This document shows, in pieces, positions 1-8,485 of a stretch of DNA of 64,000 bases. Below the pieces are notes generated by a model that worked only from the letters and a program-made list of their open reading frames with translations, made no database searches and had not been told where the DNA came from. Both the position numbers and the translations under genes were made by a program. The DNA is from JAEYZM01 sp943372195 (lineage in GTDB: Bacteria > Bacteroidota > Bacteroidia > Sphingobacteriales > Sphingobacteriaceae), in assembly GCA_943372195.1 (NCBI GenBank), contig CALRXS010000013.1:1-64000 (forward strand). The letters are read 5' to 3'. Position 1 is the stretch's first letter; each line of letters opens with the position of its first letter.

Positions 1-450
1 CAAGGTTTCTCAATTGGTGCTACATACTTCTTTAAAAACTTCTATACATTATCTGGAAATTATTCTTGGAATGTATTAAATAAAGGAGGTACTGATGATC
101 CGATTATACCTGCATTTAACACACCTGAACACAAATTCAACATTGGCATTGCTGGTAGAGATATTGATAGATATGTAGGTCCGGTACACATTAAAGATTG
201 GAGCTTTAGCGTAAATTACAAGTGGATACAAGGCTTTACATTTGAAGGATCGCCACAGTTTACTGGTTTTGTGCCTACCTATGATTTATTAGACGCCCAA
301 ATAAGTAAGAATGTACCAAAGATCAATACTACATTTAAGTTTGGAGCATCTAATGTTTTGAATAAGAAAAGTATGCAGGTTTATGGAGGCCCATATGTTG
401 GAAGGTTAGCGTATTTTTCTGTAACATTCGATTTAGCTAAGAATAAATAA
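1..450 (+). CDS. TonB-dependent receptor, C-terminal end (partial)
   Basis: Open from the first base in frame 1 to TAA at 448-450, about 149 codons; the start lies outside the window. The peptide alternates aromatic and polar residues as outer-membrane beta strands do (for example FKNFYTLSGNYSWNVL), carries the SNVLNKK motif typical of the last strands of TonB-dependent receptors, and ends in a strand with alternating hydrophobic residues (LAYFSVTFDLAKNK), which fits a beta-barrel assembly signal. It would import a ligand across the outer membrane using TonB energy. Without the plug domain the ligand and the subfamily (SusC-like or not) cannot be told. The family call is inference from a short C-terminal part. 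Confidence 0.72.
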   Translation, partial: QGFSIGATYFFKNFYTLSGNYSWNVLNKGGTDDPIIPAFNTPEHKFNIGIAGRDIDRYVGPVHIKDWSFSVNYKWIQGFTFEGSPQFTGFVPTYDLLDAQISKNVPKINTTFKFGASNVLNKKSMQVYGGPYVGRLAYFSVTFDLAKNK

Positions 451-520
451 TTGAACTGAATTGCTTTTTGTTCTAAAAGCACTATATTTATGTAAATAAT
501 TTAAAATAACCCTTAATAAT

Positions 521-1996
521 ATGAAAAAACGTTTACAAATTTTAACGGCGATTGCAGCCACTGTAATTAGCAGTAATGCAGTTGCGCAGCGTTATGTATC
601 GAATGTTTTCTCGAATGTGAGTGTAACGAAAGATATCACATACGGACAAAACTTTTCGGTATTAACAGGTGCACCGGTTTTATCAGATCTTAAATTAGAT
701 CTTTATGAGCCTACAGGAGATACAGCAGCAGTAAGACCATTAATAGTATTCTTACATACAGGAAGTTTCTTGCCAAAAGGTGTAAACCAATTACCTACAG
801 GTTCTAGATTAGATAGTACTGTAGTAGAAATGAGTACACAGTTTGCTAAGAAAGGATATGTAGTTGCTGCAATTTCTTATCGTACTGGTTGGAACCCACA
901 AGGTGACCAAGATACTCGTACAGGTACAATTTTAAATGCGGTTTACCGTGCAATGCAAGATACAAAGAACGCTGTGCGTTTCTTCAGACATCATGCAGCA
1001 ACGGCACAAAACGCTTACAAAATTGACACAAACAAAATTGTTTTATGCGGACAAGGTTCTGGAGGTTATGTAGCTTTAGCTTATGCAACTTTAGACAAGG
1101 TATCAGAAATTCAATTACAGAAATTCATCAACCAAAACAATAACACACCATATGTAATTCAACAAATTACAGGTGATTTCGAAGGTTTTGGTGGAAATCC
1201 GGCAGCTAATAAAGCTGATAACTATGTAGGTTATTCTTCAAAAATAAACATGGTTGCAAACTTTGGTGGTGCTATGGGTGATTCATCTTGGTTAGAAGCA
1301 GGTGATGTGCCTATTGCTAGTGTTCAAGGATTCTTAGATCCATTTGCTCCTTATACTACTGGCGGCGTATTCGTACCTGGTACAACTCCACCACTATTCG
1401 TAGTAGAAGTAAGTGGTGCTAGAGATATTTCAAGAAGAGCAAATGCTTTAGGTAATAACAACGTATTTAAGTCGCCAGCATTTACCGATCCAGTTTCAGT
1501 AGCTGCAGCAACTTATAGTGAAGGTATACCAGCATTATTCAGAATTAATGGCGCAGCTAATGCATCAGGACCTTGGGAGTGGTGGAATCCAGCTGATCCG
1601 TTCTCAGCAAATGGTTTAGCATCTAACCCATTCATGTCTAAGACTAGAGCTTTATTGTACATTGATACATTACAACAATTCTTCGCTCCAAGAATTAGCA
1701 GAGTATTATTCGGTACTGCTTCAGGTATTGAAACTTCATTAAATGATAATGATGGTGTTAAGGTTTACCCTAACCCAGCAGCTGATAAATTATTTGTAAA
1801 CTTTAAAAACTTCAATGCTGGTGATAAATACACAGTTGAAATTTTAGATGCTACAGGTCGTTTAATTGTTAGAGAATCTAACATTACTGAAAACAATAAA
1901 TCAATCAACACTTCATTATTAAACAATGGTATTCACTATGTGAAAATCATCAGTGGTAATGAATCAAGAGTAGAGAAGTTGTTAATTAACCAATAA
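521..1996 (+). CDS. Secreted alpha/beta-hydrolase-fold protein with T9SS sorting domain
   Basis: 491 aa. A signal peptide (hydrophobic stretch to about residue 23, ending AVAQ) leads into a carboxylesterase-like alpha/beta hydrolase domain: PLIVFLHTGSF near residues 73-83 resembles the oxyanion-hole strand, and CGQGSGGYVALAYA near 176-189 sits at the nucleophile elbow. Aligned on the GGY that follows, the elbow reads GQGSG where esterases have GxSxG, so the usual Ser is Gly and a Ser is one place later; activity is uncertain. The last about 75 residues (VKVYPNPAADKLFV onward) are a type A T9SS sorting domain, so the protein should be exported and attached or released at the cell surface. It stands alone, with a terminator after it. 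Confidence 0.8.
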   Translation: MKKRLQILTAIAATVISSNAVAQRYVSNVFSNVSVTKDITYGQNFSVLTGAPVLSDLKLDLYEPTGDTAAVRPLIVFLHTGSFLPKGVNQLPTGSRLDSTVVEMSTQFAKKGYVVAAISYRTGWNPQGDQDTRTGTILNAVYRAMQDTKNAVRFFRHHAATAQNAYKIDTNKIVLCGQGSGGYVALAYATLDKVSEIQLQKFINQNNNTPYVIQQITGDFEGFGGNPAANKADNYVGYSSKINMVANFGGAMGDSSWLEAGDVPIASVQGFLDPFAPYTTGGVFVPGTTPPLFVVEVSGARDISRRANALGNNNVFKSPAFTDPVSVAAATYSEGIPALFRINGAANASGPWEWWNPADPFSANGLASNPFMSKTRALLYIDTLQQFFAPRISRVLFGTASGIETSLNDNDGVKVYPNPAADKLFVNFKNFNAGDKYTVEILDATGRLIVRESNITENNKSINTSLLNNGIHYVKIISGNESRVEKLLINQ

Positions 1997-2022
1997 TAAC
2001 AAACTAATATAAACCAAACGAG

Positions 2023-2057
2023 GTGCCGTTCTAAGAAATTAGAGCGGCATTTTTTAT
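2023..2057 (+). terminator. Rho-independent terminator after the T9SS hydrolase
   Basis: Arms GTGCCGTTCT (2023-2032) and AGAGCGGCAT (2041-2050) pair over 10 bases with two G-T pairs, loop of 8, followed by a run of T to 2056. The T run touches the stop codon of the convergent acyltransferase gene. Confidence 0.8.
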
Positions 2058-3166
2058 TCCATCTTATTTTTAAGATCTATAAATCTCTTCTCAACGAAAT
2101 AATATATAAAGGTTGAAAAACTTATACTAATAATTATATAGGAGAGAGTTATAATACTAGCTTTTAACAATGTATCGCCAATAAAAAAGTTATTCATCAA
2201 TCTGAAAATCAATGTATAATGCATTAGGTACAATGAATATGAAATTATAGATATGTATAAGCTTATATTTTTTATAGAATCGTTATTGAATTTGAAAAAA
2301 TAAAAGAATGGAATCAATAATGAAAAACTCAAACTAGTAGTGCTTAAAAAAATTACTTGATTGAATACTACGGATGTTTTCAAATAGAACATTAAGTAAG
2401 ATATAATAACACCTGTTATACCTAGCCAAAAAAGCTTGTATCTTTTGTTTTTAATGATTTCAGATTTGTAATAAATAAACACAAACATTAAGACGCCATA
2501 AAGAATTGAATCGAGTCGGTTAATGACGACTTTTCTTACACTCTTATCCCACTCTACAATATCAAAACTTGTGATATCTGTATTTAGAAATCTTACTAAA
2601 GTATATACAGCGATCATTAATATAATCGTGTAAAGTATACCTGAGAAATTTTTTGTTGCATTCTTATAAAGAAAAAAAACAGGAAGCAAAATATAAAACC
2701 ACTCTTCAATTGCGAGGCTCCATGCTTCAGGGAAAAACGATGGATGTGCTGAGTCAAAGTTCTGTAGAAACAAAAAATATTTAAAAGGAAAATCTATTTC
2801 AATGTTAAGTATAAAAGTTAAAACAACATAATTCAACAACAAGGCGAAAACATAAATAGGTATAGTTCTAATCCAACGTTTTTTCCAGAAAGACACTATG
2901 AATGAATGTGTGATTTTATCTTGATGGTTGATATATTTTTTAATGAATATACCACCAACTAAAAAACCGCTTAACACAAAAAACAATTCAACCCCCCAAA
3001 AGCCCATAAAAAAAAACATGCCTAGCTTTTGAAAAAAGGGTGACAGAAATATCCATGCATGATAAAACAATACAAATAGTATTGCAATAGATCTCATTAA
3101 ATCGAGTCCCTCGATTCTGTTTTTTGATGTAGGTAAAAGAATACTTAAAAATTTATTCATTAGCAT
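2054..3166 (-). CDS. Acyltransferase family 3 (OafA/YrhL-like) membrane protein
   Basis: 370 aa, about ten hydrophobic segments. The N-terminus has the family signature GLDLMRSIAILFVLFYHAWIF (the RxxAxxxVxxxH region with the conserved His in FYHAW), then WGVELFFVLSGFLVGGIF and PEAWSLAIEEWFYILLP, all typical of acyltransferase 3 proteins that transfer acetyl or other acyl groups to cell-surface sugars or lipids in the inner membrane. The substrate is unknown. The start is MLMNKF at 3166; ATG at 3160 is equally possible. Both lie inside the end of rmuC (overlap 8 to 14 bases), so the two minus-strand genes are probably co-transcribed and translationally coupled. Confidence 0.85.
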   Translation of the reverse strand: MLMNKFLSILLPTSKNRIEGLDLMRSIAILFVLFYHAWIFLSPFFQKLGMFFFMGFWGVELFFVLSGFLVGGIFIKKYINHQDKITHSFIVSFWKKRWIRTIPIYVFALLLNYVVLTFILNIEIDFPFKYFLFLQNFDSAHPSFFPEAWSLAIEEWFYILLPVFFLYKNATKNFSGILYTIILMIAVYTLVRFLNTDITSFDIVEWDKSVRKVVINRLDSILYGVLMFVFIYYKSEIIKNKRYKLFWLGITGVIISYLMFYLKTSVVFNQVIFLSTTSLSFSLLIPFFYFFKFNNDSIKNISLYISIISYSLYLMHYTLIFRLMNNFFIGDTLLKASIITLSYIIISISFSTFIYYFVEKRFIDLKNKME

Positions 3167-4529
3167 CGCTAGTGTCTTCAGTTAAGTAGGCAGTATCGTC
3201 TTCACTTAATAAGTTTTTATCAATTTGCTTTTTAGCTTTAGCACCTAATCTCTTTAAGCTCTCAACACCAGAAGTTAAATTACCTTTACCTGTATGTAAT
3301 TTACTGTAAGCTTCATTATAGGTTTGTTGAGTTTTATTTAACTGTTCGCCAATCTTTTTTAGATCTTCGATAAAGCCAACAAATTTATCATAGAGCGTAC
3401 CAGCTTGTCGAGCAATTTCTAATGCGTTTTTAGTTTGCTTTTCTTGTTTCCAAATACTTGCAATAGTTTTCAATGTGGCAAGTAATGTAGAAGGAGTAAC
3501 GATAACAATTTTACGTGACCAAGCATATTCAAATAAATCTTTATCGTGTTGAGTAGCTATACTGAAAGATGATTCAATAGGAACAAATAATAAAACAAAA
3601 TCTGGCGATTTAATTCCGATTAAATCTTGATAATTTTTATTACTTAAATTCAATACATGATTTTTTAAAGAAGTGATATGTTCTTTAATAAATTTTTCAC
3701 GAGATTCTGCATCATTAGAATTAACTAATTTTTCATAAGCAATCAATGAAACCTTTGAGTCTATAATAACGTGCTTATCATCGGGTAGATTAATTATAAC
3801 ATCAGGTTGAAAACGATTACCTTCATTATCGACTAATCCCATGCCTTCACCTTGCAATACATAATTCTCACCTTCTATAAGTCCGGAACTTTCTAAAATC
3901 TTCTCTAATACAAACTCACCCCAATTACCTTGTTGTTTAGTATTGCCTTTTAAAGCAGTACTTAAATTATTTGCTTCGTCAGAAATTTGTTTATTTAATT
4001 TCATTAATTCTTCAATAGAGCCCTTAAGAGTGTTTCTCTCTGCGGCTTCTGCGCGGTATGTGCTTTCAACTTTATCTTCGAACGATTTTATTTTTTCTTT
4101 TAAGGGGTTTAGAATAATATCTAAACTTGTTCTATTGTGTTCAGTAAATTTCTGAGATTTTTCTTCTAGTAATTTAGTAGCAATAATTTCGAAATCTTTG
4201 GTAAGGGTAGATTGCATATCAGCAATCATTTTTTTCTGCGACTCAATTTCTTCTAGCTTAGAATTTAGTTGAGTTTTTAAAAAAGTTTTTTCGCGTTCTA
4301 GATCTTGTGATAATTGTAATACTTTTTCTCTTTCAGATTTTAAATCTTGAAGATTCTTCTCAGCGCTAATTTCTAGCGATCTAAGTTTTTCTTTTAAAAC
4401 TGCATTTTCGGTATTAATTTTTTGAAGGCCTTCAATAGAACTAACATCCGAAGTTTTTCTGATTTTAGAAATTATAAATCCGATTAAAAATGCCGCAATA
4501 ATGCCTAGTATTAAAAAGAAAGTGTTCAT
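3153..4529 (-). CDS. rmuC: RmuC family DNA recombination protein
   Basis: About 458 aa. One N-terminal membrane segment (FFLILGIIAAFLIGFIIS), then a long coiled coil (roughly residues 35-195, rich in E, K, L), then the RmuC nuclease-like domain with GNWGEFVLEKILESSGL and the PD-(D/E)XK-type strand pair DVIINLPDDKHVIIDSKVSL. RmuC limits DNA rearrangements at inverted repeats in E. coli; the mechanism is not settled. I start it at ATG 4529 (MNTFF), which puts the membrane helix at the very N-terminus; an in-frame ATG 18 bases upstream adds only MYYFYK. Divergent from ffh. Confidence 0.9.
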   Translation of the reverse strand: MNTFFLILGIIAAFLIGFIISKIRKTSDVSSIEGLQKINTENAVLKEKLRSLEISAEKNLQDLKSEREKVLQLSQDLEREKTFLKTQLNSKLEEIESQKKMIADMQSTLTKDFEIIATKLLEEKSQKFTEHNRTSLDIILNPLKEKIKSFEDKVESTYRAEAAERNTLKGSIEELMKLNKQISDEANNLSTALKGNTKQQGNWGEFVLEKILESSGLIEGENYVLQGEGMGLVDNEGNRFQPDVIINLPDDKHVIIDSKVSLIAYEKLVNSNDAESREKFIKEHITSLKNHVLNLSNKNYQDLIGIKSPDFVLLFVPIESSFSIATQHDKDLFEYAWSRKIVIVTPSTLLATLKTIASIWKQEKQTKNALEIARQAGTLYDKFVGFIEDLKKIGEQLNKTQQTYNEAYSKLHTGKGNLTSGVESLKRLGAKAKKQIDKNLLSEDDTAYLTEDTSDANE

Positions 4530-4563
4530 TTTGTAAAAGTAATACATCTAATTTCTATTTTTG
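4530..4563 (+). promoter_or_regulatory. Predicted Bacteroidota promoter of ffh
   Basis: TATTTTTG at 4556-4563 matches the -7 consensus TAnnTTTG. TTTG at 4530-4533 lies 22 bases upstream, close to the usual spacing for the -33 element. Transcription would start near 4569, leaving under 20 bases of leader before the ATG at 4587. Confidence 0.55.
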
Positions 4564-4586
4564 CTTTTTAAATAAAAGATTAAGAG

Positions 4587-5927
4587 ATGTTTGATAATTT
4601 AAGTGATAAGCTCGACAGGGCCTTTAAGGTATTAAAGGGACAAGGAAAAATTACTGAGATAAACGTTGCAGAAACCTTGAAAGAGGTTCGTAAAGCATTG
4701 TTAGATGCCGACGTTAACTATAAAATAGCTAAAGATTTTACTGATACAGTTAAAGAAAAAGCATTAGGAGCTAATGTATTAACATCTATATCACCCGGTC
4801 AGTTAATGATCAAAATTGTCAACGACGAGTTGGTGGCATTAATGGGTGGTGAGAAGACAGATATTAATTTAAAGGGAAATCCGGCGATTATCTTAATTGC
4901 TGGTTTACAAGGATCTGGTAAGACAACATTCTCAGGTAAATTAGCGAATTACTTAAAATCAAAAGGAAAGCAACCCATGTTGGTGGCTGCCGACGTATAT
5001 AGACCAGCGGCGATAGATCAGTTAAAGATTTTATCAGAGCAGATCGGAGTGCCAGCGCATACAGATTATGATAGTAAAGACCCTGTCGCTATTGCGAATG
5101 CTGGTATCAAAAAGGCAAAAGAGTTAAATTGTAATGTAGTAATTGTCGATACAGCAGGCCGTTTGGCTGTCAATGAGCAAATGATGGATGAGATTTCGAG
5201 GGTAAAATCAAGTATAAAGCCCGATGAGATTTTGTTTGTAGTAGACTCAATGACAGGTCAAGATGCTGTTAATACAGCAAAAGCCTTCAATGATCGATTA
5301 GATTTTGATGGGGTTGTATTAACCAAATTAGATGGTGATACAAGAGGTGGTGCTGCAATAACTATTAAGGCAGTAGTTAATAAGCCGATAAAGTTCATAG
5401 GTACTGGTGAAAAGATGGAAGCAATAGACATCTTCTACCCAGATCGTATGGCTTCGAGAATATTGGGCATGGGTGACGTGGTATCGTTAGTAGAACGTGC
5501 ACAAGAGCAATTTGACCAAGAAGAAGCCGAGAAGCTTCAAAAGAAAATACGTAAGAACCAATTTGATTTTGCCGATTTCTTAAATCAATTACAACAGATT
5601 AAGAAGATGGGTAACCTGAAAGATTTGATGGGTATGATACCTGGCGTAGGCAAGATGATGAAAGACGTTGATATCAGTGATGATGCATTTAAGCATATAG
5701 AAGCTATAATTCAATCGATGACGAAAGAAGAAAGAGAGAACCCAGATGTAATAAATGGCAATAGAAAAAAGAGAATTGCTATGGGTGCGGGGCGTAGTAT
5801 CGAAGAGGTAAATAAGCTAATGAAGCAGTTTGAAGACATGAAGAAGATGATGAAGATGTTCAATAATGGTGGAGCAAACCCTCTTAAGATGATGAAAAAC
5901 AACCCTTTTGCTAAAATGGGGCGATAG
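4587..5927 (+). CDS. ffh: Signal recognition particle protein Ffh (SRP54)
   Basis: 446 aa, the usual Ffh length. N domain (1 to about 85), then the SRP GTPase G domain with GLQGSGKTTFSGKLA (P-loop, about residues 107-121), DVYRPAAIDQL, DTAGRL and TKLDGDTRGG, then a methionine-rich M domain (KKMGNLKDLMGMIPGVGKMM and a C-terminal run of MKKMMKMFN) that binds signal peptides and 4.5S RNA. It targets nascent membrane proteins to the FtsY receptor and translocon. It is followed by rpsP on the same strand, but a separate promoter precedes rpsP. Confidence 0.97.
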   Translation: MFDNLSDKLDRAFKVLKGQGKITEINVAETLKEVRKALLDADVNYKIAKDFTDTVKEKALGANVLTSISPGQLMIKIVNDELVALMGGEKTDINLKGNPAIILIAGLQGSGKTTFSGKLANYLKSKGKQPMLVAADVYRPAAIDQLKILSEQIGVPAHTDYDSKDPVAIANAGIKKAKELNCNVVIVDTAGRLAVNEQMMDEISRVKSSIKPDEILFVVDSMTGQDAVNTAKAFNDRLDFDGVVLTKLDGDTRGGAAITIKAVVNKPIKFIGTGEKMEAIDIFYPDRMASRILGMGDVVSLVERAQEQFDQEEAEKLQKKIRKNQFDFADFLNQLQQIKKMGNLKDLMGMIPGVGKMMKDVDISDDAFKHIEAIIQSMTKEERENPDVINGNRKKRIAMGAGRSIEEVNKLMKQFEDMKKMMKMFNNGGANPLKMMKNNPFAKMGR

Positions 5928-5946
5928 AAATTAAATAATCAAATTG

Positions 5947-6003
5947 TTGCATCATTAAAATATAAATTGCATCTTTGCAGCCCTCATTGTGGAGAAATGA
6001 GGC
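5947..6003 (+). promoter_or_regulatory. rpsP promoter with stem-loop at the 5' end of the transcript
   Basis: TTG at 5947-5949, 20 bases, then CATCTTTG at 5970-5977 (one mismatch to TAnnTTTG) form a good Bacteroidota promoter. Five bases after it a stem-loop begins: CCTCATT (5982-5988) pairs with AATGAGG (5996-6002), extendable by a G-C pair past a bulge. It is followed by an A-rich stretch and the ATG at 6026. The hairpin would sit at or next to the transcript 5' end. Confidence 0.6.
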
Positions 6004-6025
6004 TAAGAAAAAAAATTATAAAAAC

Positions 6026-6583
6026 ATGCCAGTAAAAATCAGATTACAAAGACATGGTAAAAAAGCAGCAGCTTTTTATCACATTGTGGTGGCGGATTCA
6101 CGTGCTCCGAGAGATGGTAAATTTATTGAAAAATTAGGGGTTTATAACCCAAATACCAATCCGGCAACGATCGACCTAAACACAGAAGGTGCAGTTAAAT
6201 GGTTACAAAATGGTGCACAACCAACCGACACTGCAAGAGCAATTTTATCGTACAAAGGTGTTCTTTACAGAAGACACTTAGACATTGGCGTTAAAAAAGG
6301 TGCATTAACTCAAGAACAAGCAGATGCAAAATTTGCAGCTTGGTTAGAAGAGAAAGATTCAAAAATCAACGCTAAGAAATCAGGCTTAGTTTCTACGAAA
6401 GAAGCAGCTAAGAAAGAAAGATTAGCAGTTGAAGCGAAACAAAAAGAAGACATGGCGAAAGCAATTGCAGCTAAAAATACTCCAGTAGTAGAAGAAGCAC
6501 CAGCAGTTGAAGAAGCACCAGAAACTTCTGAAGAACCAGCTTCTGAAGAGTCAGCTTCTACTGAAGAATCAGCAGCAGAGTAA
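6026..6583 (+). CDS. rpsP: 30S ribosomal protein S16
   Basis: 185 aa. The start at 6026 (MPVKIRLQRHGKKAAAFYHI) matches the S16 N-terminus exactly. An in-frame ATG at 5975 would begin inside the promoter's -7 element and is rejected. The S16 core occupies roughly residues 1-85 (VVADSRAPRDGKFIEKLGVYNP). The protein continues with a long Ala/Lys/Glu-rich tail (EEAPAVEEAPETSEEPASEE region) absent from the roughly 80-aa E. coli protein; extended acidic tails are usual in Bacteroidota S16. S16 helps assemble the 30S subunit. First gene of a block running to rplS. Confidence 0.97.
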   Translation: MPVKIRLQRHGKKAAAFYHIVVADSRAPRDGKFIEKLGVYNPNTNPATIDLNTEGAVKWLQNGAQPTDTARAILSYKGVLYRRHLDIGVKKGALTQEQADAKFAAWLEEKDSKINAKKSGLVSTKEAAKKERLAVEAKQKEDMAKAIAAKNTPVVEEAPAVEEAPETSEEPASEESASTEESAAE

Positions 6584-6604
6584 TATCAATAAAGAATATT
6601 CTGA

Positions 6605-7129
6605 ATGAATAATAAAGAATATTTGTCAATTGGTTATATCTCTAAAACGAGAGGATTAAAAGGTGAGTTGCAGTTATATTTCGAAATAAGCAACCCACAA
6701 GATTATACAGAATTGGAATCGGTTTTATTGGAAATTCACCAAAAGCCGGTTCCATTTTTCATTTCTAAGATAAGCGTTCAAAAAAATATTGCTTATATCT
6801 ATTTAGAAGACGTAGACCATATCGATAAGTCGAAGCCATTGGTTGGCAAAAAAGTTTACGTTAGAACTAAAGACATCCCAGAAAATACAAGTGACAACAC
6901 CCCTGAATTATTAAGAGGCTTTACTGTTATTGATGAAATAAAAGGAGAGCTCGGCGAAATCACAGAAATTCAAATTTTACCAAAACAATACATTGCCTCT
7001 CTCATCCATAAAGGCAAAGAAGTAATGTTCCCTTTGCATGAGCAATTCATATTAGGCATTGATCAAAAGAACAGAGTGATTAACGTAAACTTACCTGAAG
7101 GTTTAGTAGATTTATATTTAGAACAATAA
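6605..7129 (+). CDS. rimM: Ribosome maturation factor RimM
   Basis: 174 aa, normal length. The N-terminal RimM domain begins YLSIGYISKTRGLKGELQLYF, the family's IGyIgktHGlkGElkv-type motif, and the C-terminal PRC-barrel-like part contains ELLRGFTVIDEIKGELGEI and VMFPLHEQFILGID. RimM binds S19 and assists maturation of the 30S head. It starts 21 bases after rpsP, a pairing seen in most bacteria. Confidence 0.95.
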   Translation: MNNKEYLSIGYISKTRGLKGELQLYFEISNPQDYTELESVLLEIHQKPVPFFISKISVQKNIAYIYLEDVDHIDKSKPLVGKKVYVRTKDIPENTSDNTPELLRGFTVIDEIKGELGEITEIQILPKQYIASLIHKGKEVMFPLHEQFILGIDQKNRVINVNLPEGLVDLYLEQ

Positions 7130-7163
7130 GCAACCAAGCTAGTTCAATGTTCGTCTAAACGTT

Positions 7164-7709
7164 ATGAAATCAATCAAACTGATTTTAATTTTATTATTGT
7201 TAAATTTTAAAATATTTGCTCAAGTCACTACCCTAAGAATAAAAGTGATTGATACAGATAGTTTAAAGCCCATACCTTTCGCGAGCATAAGTAATACAAG
7301 GGGCTTAGCTTATATTCTTGATGACAAGGGTGCAATTATTGTGGATTGGAAATTAAATGACACAATGATTGTAAGAGCATTGGGTTATCATGAACGTGCA
7401 ATAGTTTTATCAAATTATAACACTCAAAATTTAATACGAATTGAGTTAAAGCCACAAAGCTATATTTTACCGACTGCAACCGTAAAAGGAATAAGTTCGA
7501 AAGAAGAATTAAAGAGGGCGATATTGAAAATGAGGGTAATAGAAAACCCCTATGCTGACATTAAAGGCACTAATTTTTATAAAGGTCCGTTCGTCGCTGC
7601 ACCACCAACCATTATGAATCCCATATCATTAATATATAGTACAAAATGGGCTCGAAAACAAAGGTCTAAGAAGTGGTCTAAAACTTCAATTAGACCTAAA
7701 ATAGAGTAA
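7164..7709 (+). CDS. Secreted protein with carboxypeptidase-regulatory-like (CarboxypepD_reg) domain
   Basis: 181 aa. A signal peptide (LILILLLLNFKIFAQ) is followed by an Ig-like fold of the CarboxypepD_reg-like type: KVIDTDSLKPIPFASISN opens as these domains do and NLIRIELKPQSY closes it (about residues 22-105). The remaining C-terminal part (ELKRAILKMRVIENPY onward) is basic near the end and not recognised; it resembles the segment after this domain in larger TonB-receptor or DUF5686-type proteins, so the gene may be a shortened relative. It lies between rimM and trmD, which are usually adjacent. Function unknown. Confidence 0.72.
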   Translation: MKSIKLILILLLLNFKIFAQVTTLRIKVIDTDSLKPIPFASISNTRGLAYILDDKGAIIVDWKLNDTMIVRALGYHERAIVLSNYNTQNLIRIELKPQSYILPTATVKGISSKEELKRAILKMRVIENPYADIKGTNFYKGPFVAAPPTIMNPISLIYSTKWARKQRSKKWSKTSIRPKIE

Positions 7710-7727
7710 ACATCCTCAATTTTAATT

Positions 7728-7735
7728 TATATTTG
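7728..7735 (+). promoter_or_regulatory. Possible trmD promoter giving a leaderless mRNA
   Basis: TATATTTG fits TAnnTTTG exactly and ends four bases before the trmD ATG (7740), so transcription would start at or beside the start codon. No clear TTG -33 element is visible at the usual distance, which lowers confidence. Confidence 0.4.
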
Positions 7736-7739
7736 CCTG

Positions 7740-8411
7740 ATGCAAATTGATATAATCACTGTAGTTCCCGGAATTTTAGAAGGCCCCTTCTCACACTCTA
7801 TTTTACAAAGAGCACAAGATAAAGGCTTGGTGAAAATCAATGTGATAAACTTGCGTGATTATGCTAATAACAAACACAAGAGTGTTGATGATTATCAATA
7901 CGGTGGTGGTGCGGGCATGGTACTAATGCTAGAACCAATTGTAAATTGCATAGAAGAGTTAAAATCTAAAAACGATTATGATGAAGTTATTTTTTTAACT
8001 CCGGATGGTACAACCCTGAATCAGGGTATCGCTAATGAATTATCATTGAAGGGCAATATGATAATGTTATGCGGACATTATAAAGGTATAGACCAAAGAA
8101 TTCGCGATCATTTTGTGACCAGAGAAATTTCAATAGGTGATTATGTATTAAGTGGAGGTGAATTAGGTGCAGCAGTATTAGTAGATAGTATTGTAAGAGT
8201 TATGCCAGGCGTTTTATCAGATGAAACCTCAGCATTAACCGATTCTTTTCAAGATGGCTTGTTGAGTGCACCTGTATATACCCGCCCAGCTGATTTCAGA
8301 GGCTTCAAGGTGCCTGAAATACTAATTGGAGGCAACACCCCCGAAATAGAAAAGTGGAGGTTTGAGCAAGCCTTAGAGAGAACTAAAGAGAGAAGGCCTG
8401 ATTTGCTTTAA
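7740..8411 (+). CDS. trmD: tRNA (guanine-N1-)-methyltransferase TrmD
   Basis: 223 aa. The trefoil-knot SPOUT methyltransferase motifs are clear: MQIDIITVVPGILEGPFSHS at the start, YGGGAGMVLMLEPI, LCGHYKGIDQR, and EISIGDYVLSGGELGAAVL in the knot that binds S-adenosylmethionine. It methylates G37 next to the anticodon and prevents +1 frameshifts. ATG at 7740 gives the canonical N-terminus. rplS follows, but with its own promoter. Confidence 0.97.
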   Translation: MQIDIITVVPGILEGPFSHSILQRAQDKGLVKINVINLRDYANNKHKSVDDYQYGGGAGMVLMLEPIVNCIEELKSKNDYDEVIFLTPDGTTLNQGIANELSLKGNMIMLCGHYKGIDQRIRDHFVTREISIGDYVLSGGELGAAVLVDSIVRVMPGVLSDETSALTDSFQDGLLSAPVYTRPADFRGFKVPEILIGGNTPEIEKWRFEQALERTKERRPDLL

Positions 8412-8485
8412 ACTTTATTAACATAATAATTCTCATATTCCCTTGATTTTTTTGACATTTTATTTTTTTGTTGAAAAATAATCCC

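Noticed and set aside
463..480. Hairpin GCTTTT/AAAAGC as terminator of the TonB-receptor gene
   Set aside because: Six AT-rich pairs and no T run; too weak to call.
2054..3166. Acyltransferase as O-antigen cluster marker
   Set aside because: No glycosyltransferase or polymerase genes nearby; it pairs only with rmuC.
5975..6025. Longer N-terminus for rpsP from an in-frame ATG
   Set aside because: The ATG lies within the promoter -7 element and the extra residues do not match S16; the family N-terminus starts at 6026.
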